This document shows, one piece after another, positions 5,457-5,727 of a stretch of DNA of 5,727 bases (its first letter is position 1; each line of letters starts with the position of its first letter). The DNA lies in assembly GCA_964346275.1 (NCBI GenBank), contig CAYFUR010000158.1, positions 1 through 5,727 on the forward strand, in the 5' to 3' direction. A program made the position numbers and the translations under genes. Source of the stretch: CAYFUR01 sp964346275 (lineage in GTDB: Bacteria > Sumerlaeota > Sumerlaeia > SLMS01). The notes beneath the pieces are model-generated. The model did not search any database, had not been told where the DNA came from, and worked only from the letters and a program-made list of their open reading frames with translations.

Positions 5457-5727
5457 TTAGCTAACAGCACTCAAATCAATGATTTGAGCCCCGAAACCCG
5501 GAGATTGCCCCTCCGGGTTTCTGCCATTTTGCTGCCATTTTGTTCCTTCGAGGGCCTTTTCAATCTCCGAATTCAGGAGAGGGATAATGCCATTTTGGAA
5601 CAGGTCGAACAGTTCGATGGGATCGGTGCTCTGGTAGTGCTTGCCCGTCACGCTGGAGTCCACATGGCCGAAGTACTGCTCGATGAGGCGTTCCGGCATA
5701 CCTTGGTCCTCTTCATCGCAGTACTGC
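5457..5727 (-). CDS. tyrosine recombinase (phage-type integrase), C-terminal part, runs off the right edge
   Basis: The frame is open from the right edge (residues preceding the first Met read YCDEEDQG) to a TAA at 5459-5457, so the gene starts outside the window. The visible part holds the last recombinase box: PERLIEQYFGH (the H of the LGH position) and, ten residues on, the Tyr of TGKHY (codon 5634-5636), which would be the nucleophile joining DNA during strand exchange. The upstream Arg, Lys and HxxR residues are beyond the edge. A tail of 58 residues follows the Tyr, longer than in Xer-like proteins; its last 30 codons also encode the hairpin and repeats described here. The gene points at the tRNA-Leu and stops just short of it, the usual order in elements integrated at tRNA genes. 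The family call rests on this one box and on position. Confidence 0.7.
   Translation of the reverse strand, partial: QYCDEEDQGMPERLIEQYFGHVDSSVTGKHYQSTDPIELFDLFQNGIIPLLNSEIEKALEGTKWQQNGRNPEGQSPGFGAQIIDLSAVS
5470..5488. repeat. near-perfect palindrome between tRNA-Leu and the larger hairpin
   Basis: CTCAAATCA (5470-5478) and TGATTTGAG (5480-5488) are perfect 9-base inverted repeats around a single central A. As RNA it would form about a 7-bp AT-rich hairpin. As DNA it has the shape of a dimeric protein binding site. It lies in the last codons of the integrase gene and 21 bases after the tRNA. Confidence 0.6.
5493..5530 (+). terminator. strong hairpin, probable terminator of the tRNA-Leu transcript
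   Basis: GAAACCCGGAG (5493-5503) pairs perfectly with CTCCGGGTTTC (5511-5521), 11 bp with a 7-base loop. On the plus strand the stem is followed by short T tracts (TTTC, then ATTTTG) in place of one long U run, so termination may be partial. It lies wholly inside the integrase coding region, covering the codons of its RNPEGQSPGF segment. Confidence 0.55.
5522..5597. repeat. three direct copies of a 10-mer in the integrase 3' end (candidate arm-type sites)
   Basis: TGCCATTTTG occurs at 5522-5531, 5533-5542 and 5588-5597, all in the same orientation. The first two are part of a perfect 11-bp tandem repeat (CTGCCATTTTG twice, 5521-5542), one helical turn apart. On the coding strand they lie in the codons of KWQQNGR and FQNGI. 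The grouping beside an attachment site resembles integrase arm sites, which is inference. Confidence 0.55.

Noticed and set aside
5216..5464. Short frames across the tRNA on both strands (one reading GLEPPRA, others RWRNWQTR or VAELADAQD)
   Set aside because: These are familiar artefacts of translating tRNA-Leu genes and occur as spurious proteins in many genomes.
1..5727. CRISPR arrays, insertion sequences, riboswitches
   Set aside because: No regularly spaced repeats, no transposase frame and no known riboswitch core were seen on either strand by eye.

Overview
The window is a stretch of GC-rich bacterial chromosome that ends, on the right, at what looks like the edge of an integrated mobile element. 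Encoded tRNA CCA, Shine-Dalgarno sites and de novo purine and amino-sugar genes all point to a bacterium. The lineage cannot be read with confidence: the phosphomutase carries a GEGNGG sugar loop like that of Bacteroidetes/archaeal-type GlmM proteins, and the overall look would fit a lesser-known phylum such as Hydrogenedentota or Sumerlaeota, but that is a guess.

Left to right: (1) a small two-helix membrane protein of unknown function (93-437, +) behind a possible extended -10 promoter. (2) A convergent 557-residue gene (483-2156, -) that is one uninterrupted reading frame joining three parts: an N-terminal PAS-like domain, a full glycinamide ribonucleotide formyltransferase (PurN), and a full XTP/dITP diphosphatase (RdgB/HAM1). 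This links de novo purine synthesis to purine nucleotide pool cleaning in one polypeptide and is the most unusual gene here. (3) A 171-bp divergent intergenic region with no convincing sigma70 promoter. (4) A GlmM-type sugar phosphomutase (2328-3824, +) with a strongly basic, histone-H1-like N-terminal tail. (5) A GT-B glycosyltransferase (3821-5254, +) overlapping the mutase by ATGA, so the two are probably translationally coupled and serve a surface-sugar or envelope pathway.

(6) A tRNA-Leu gene (5362-5448, +) with a complete type II cloverleaf and anticodon AAG, which is rare in bacteria. (7) Immediately beyond it, converging on the tRNA and stopping nine bases from its CCA end, the 3' end of a tyrosine recombinase gene (5457 to the right edge, -). 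This is the classic layout of an element integrated into a tRNA 3' end. The terminal part of the integrase gene also holds an 11-bp-arm hairpin, a palindrome and three copies of a 10-mer that may be integrase arm sites. The rest of the element lies outside the window.
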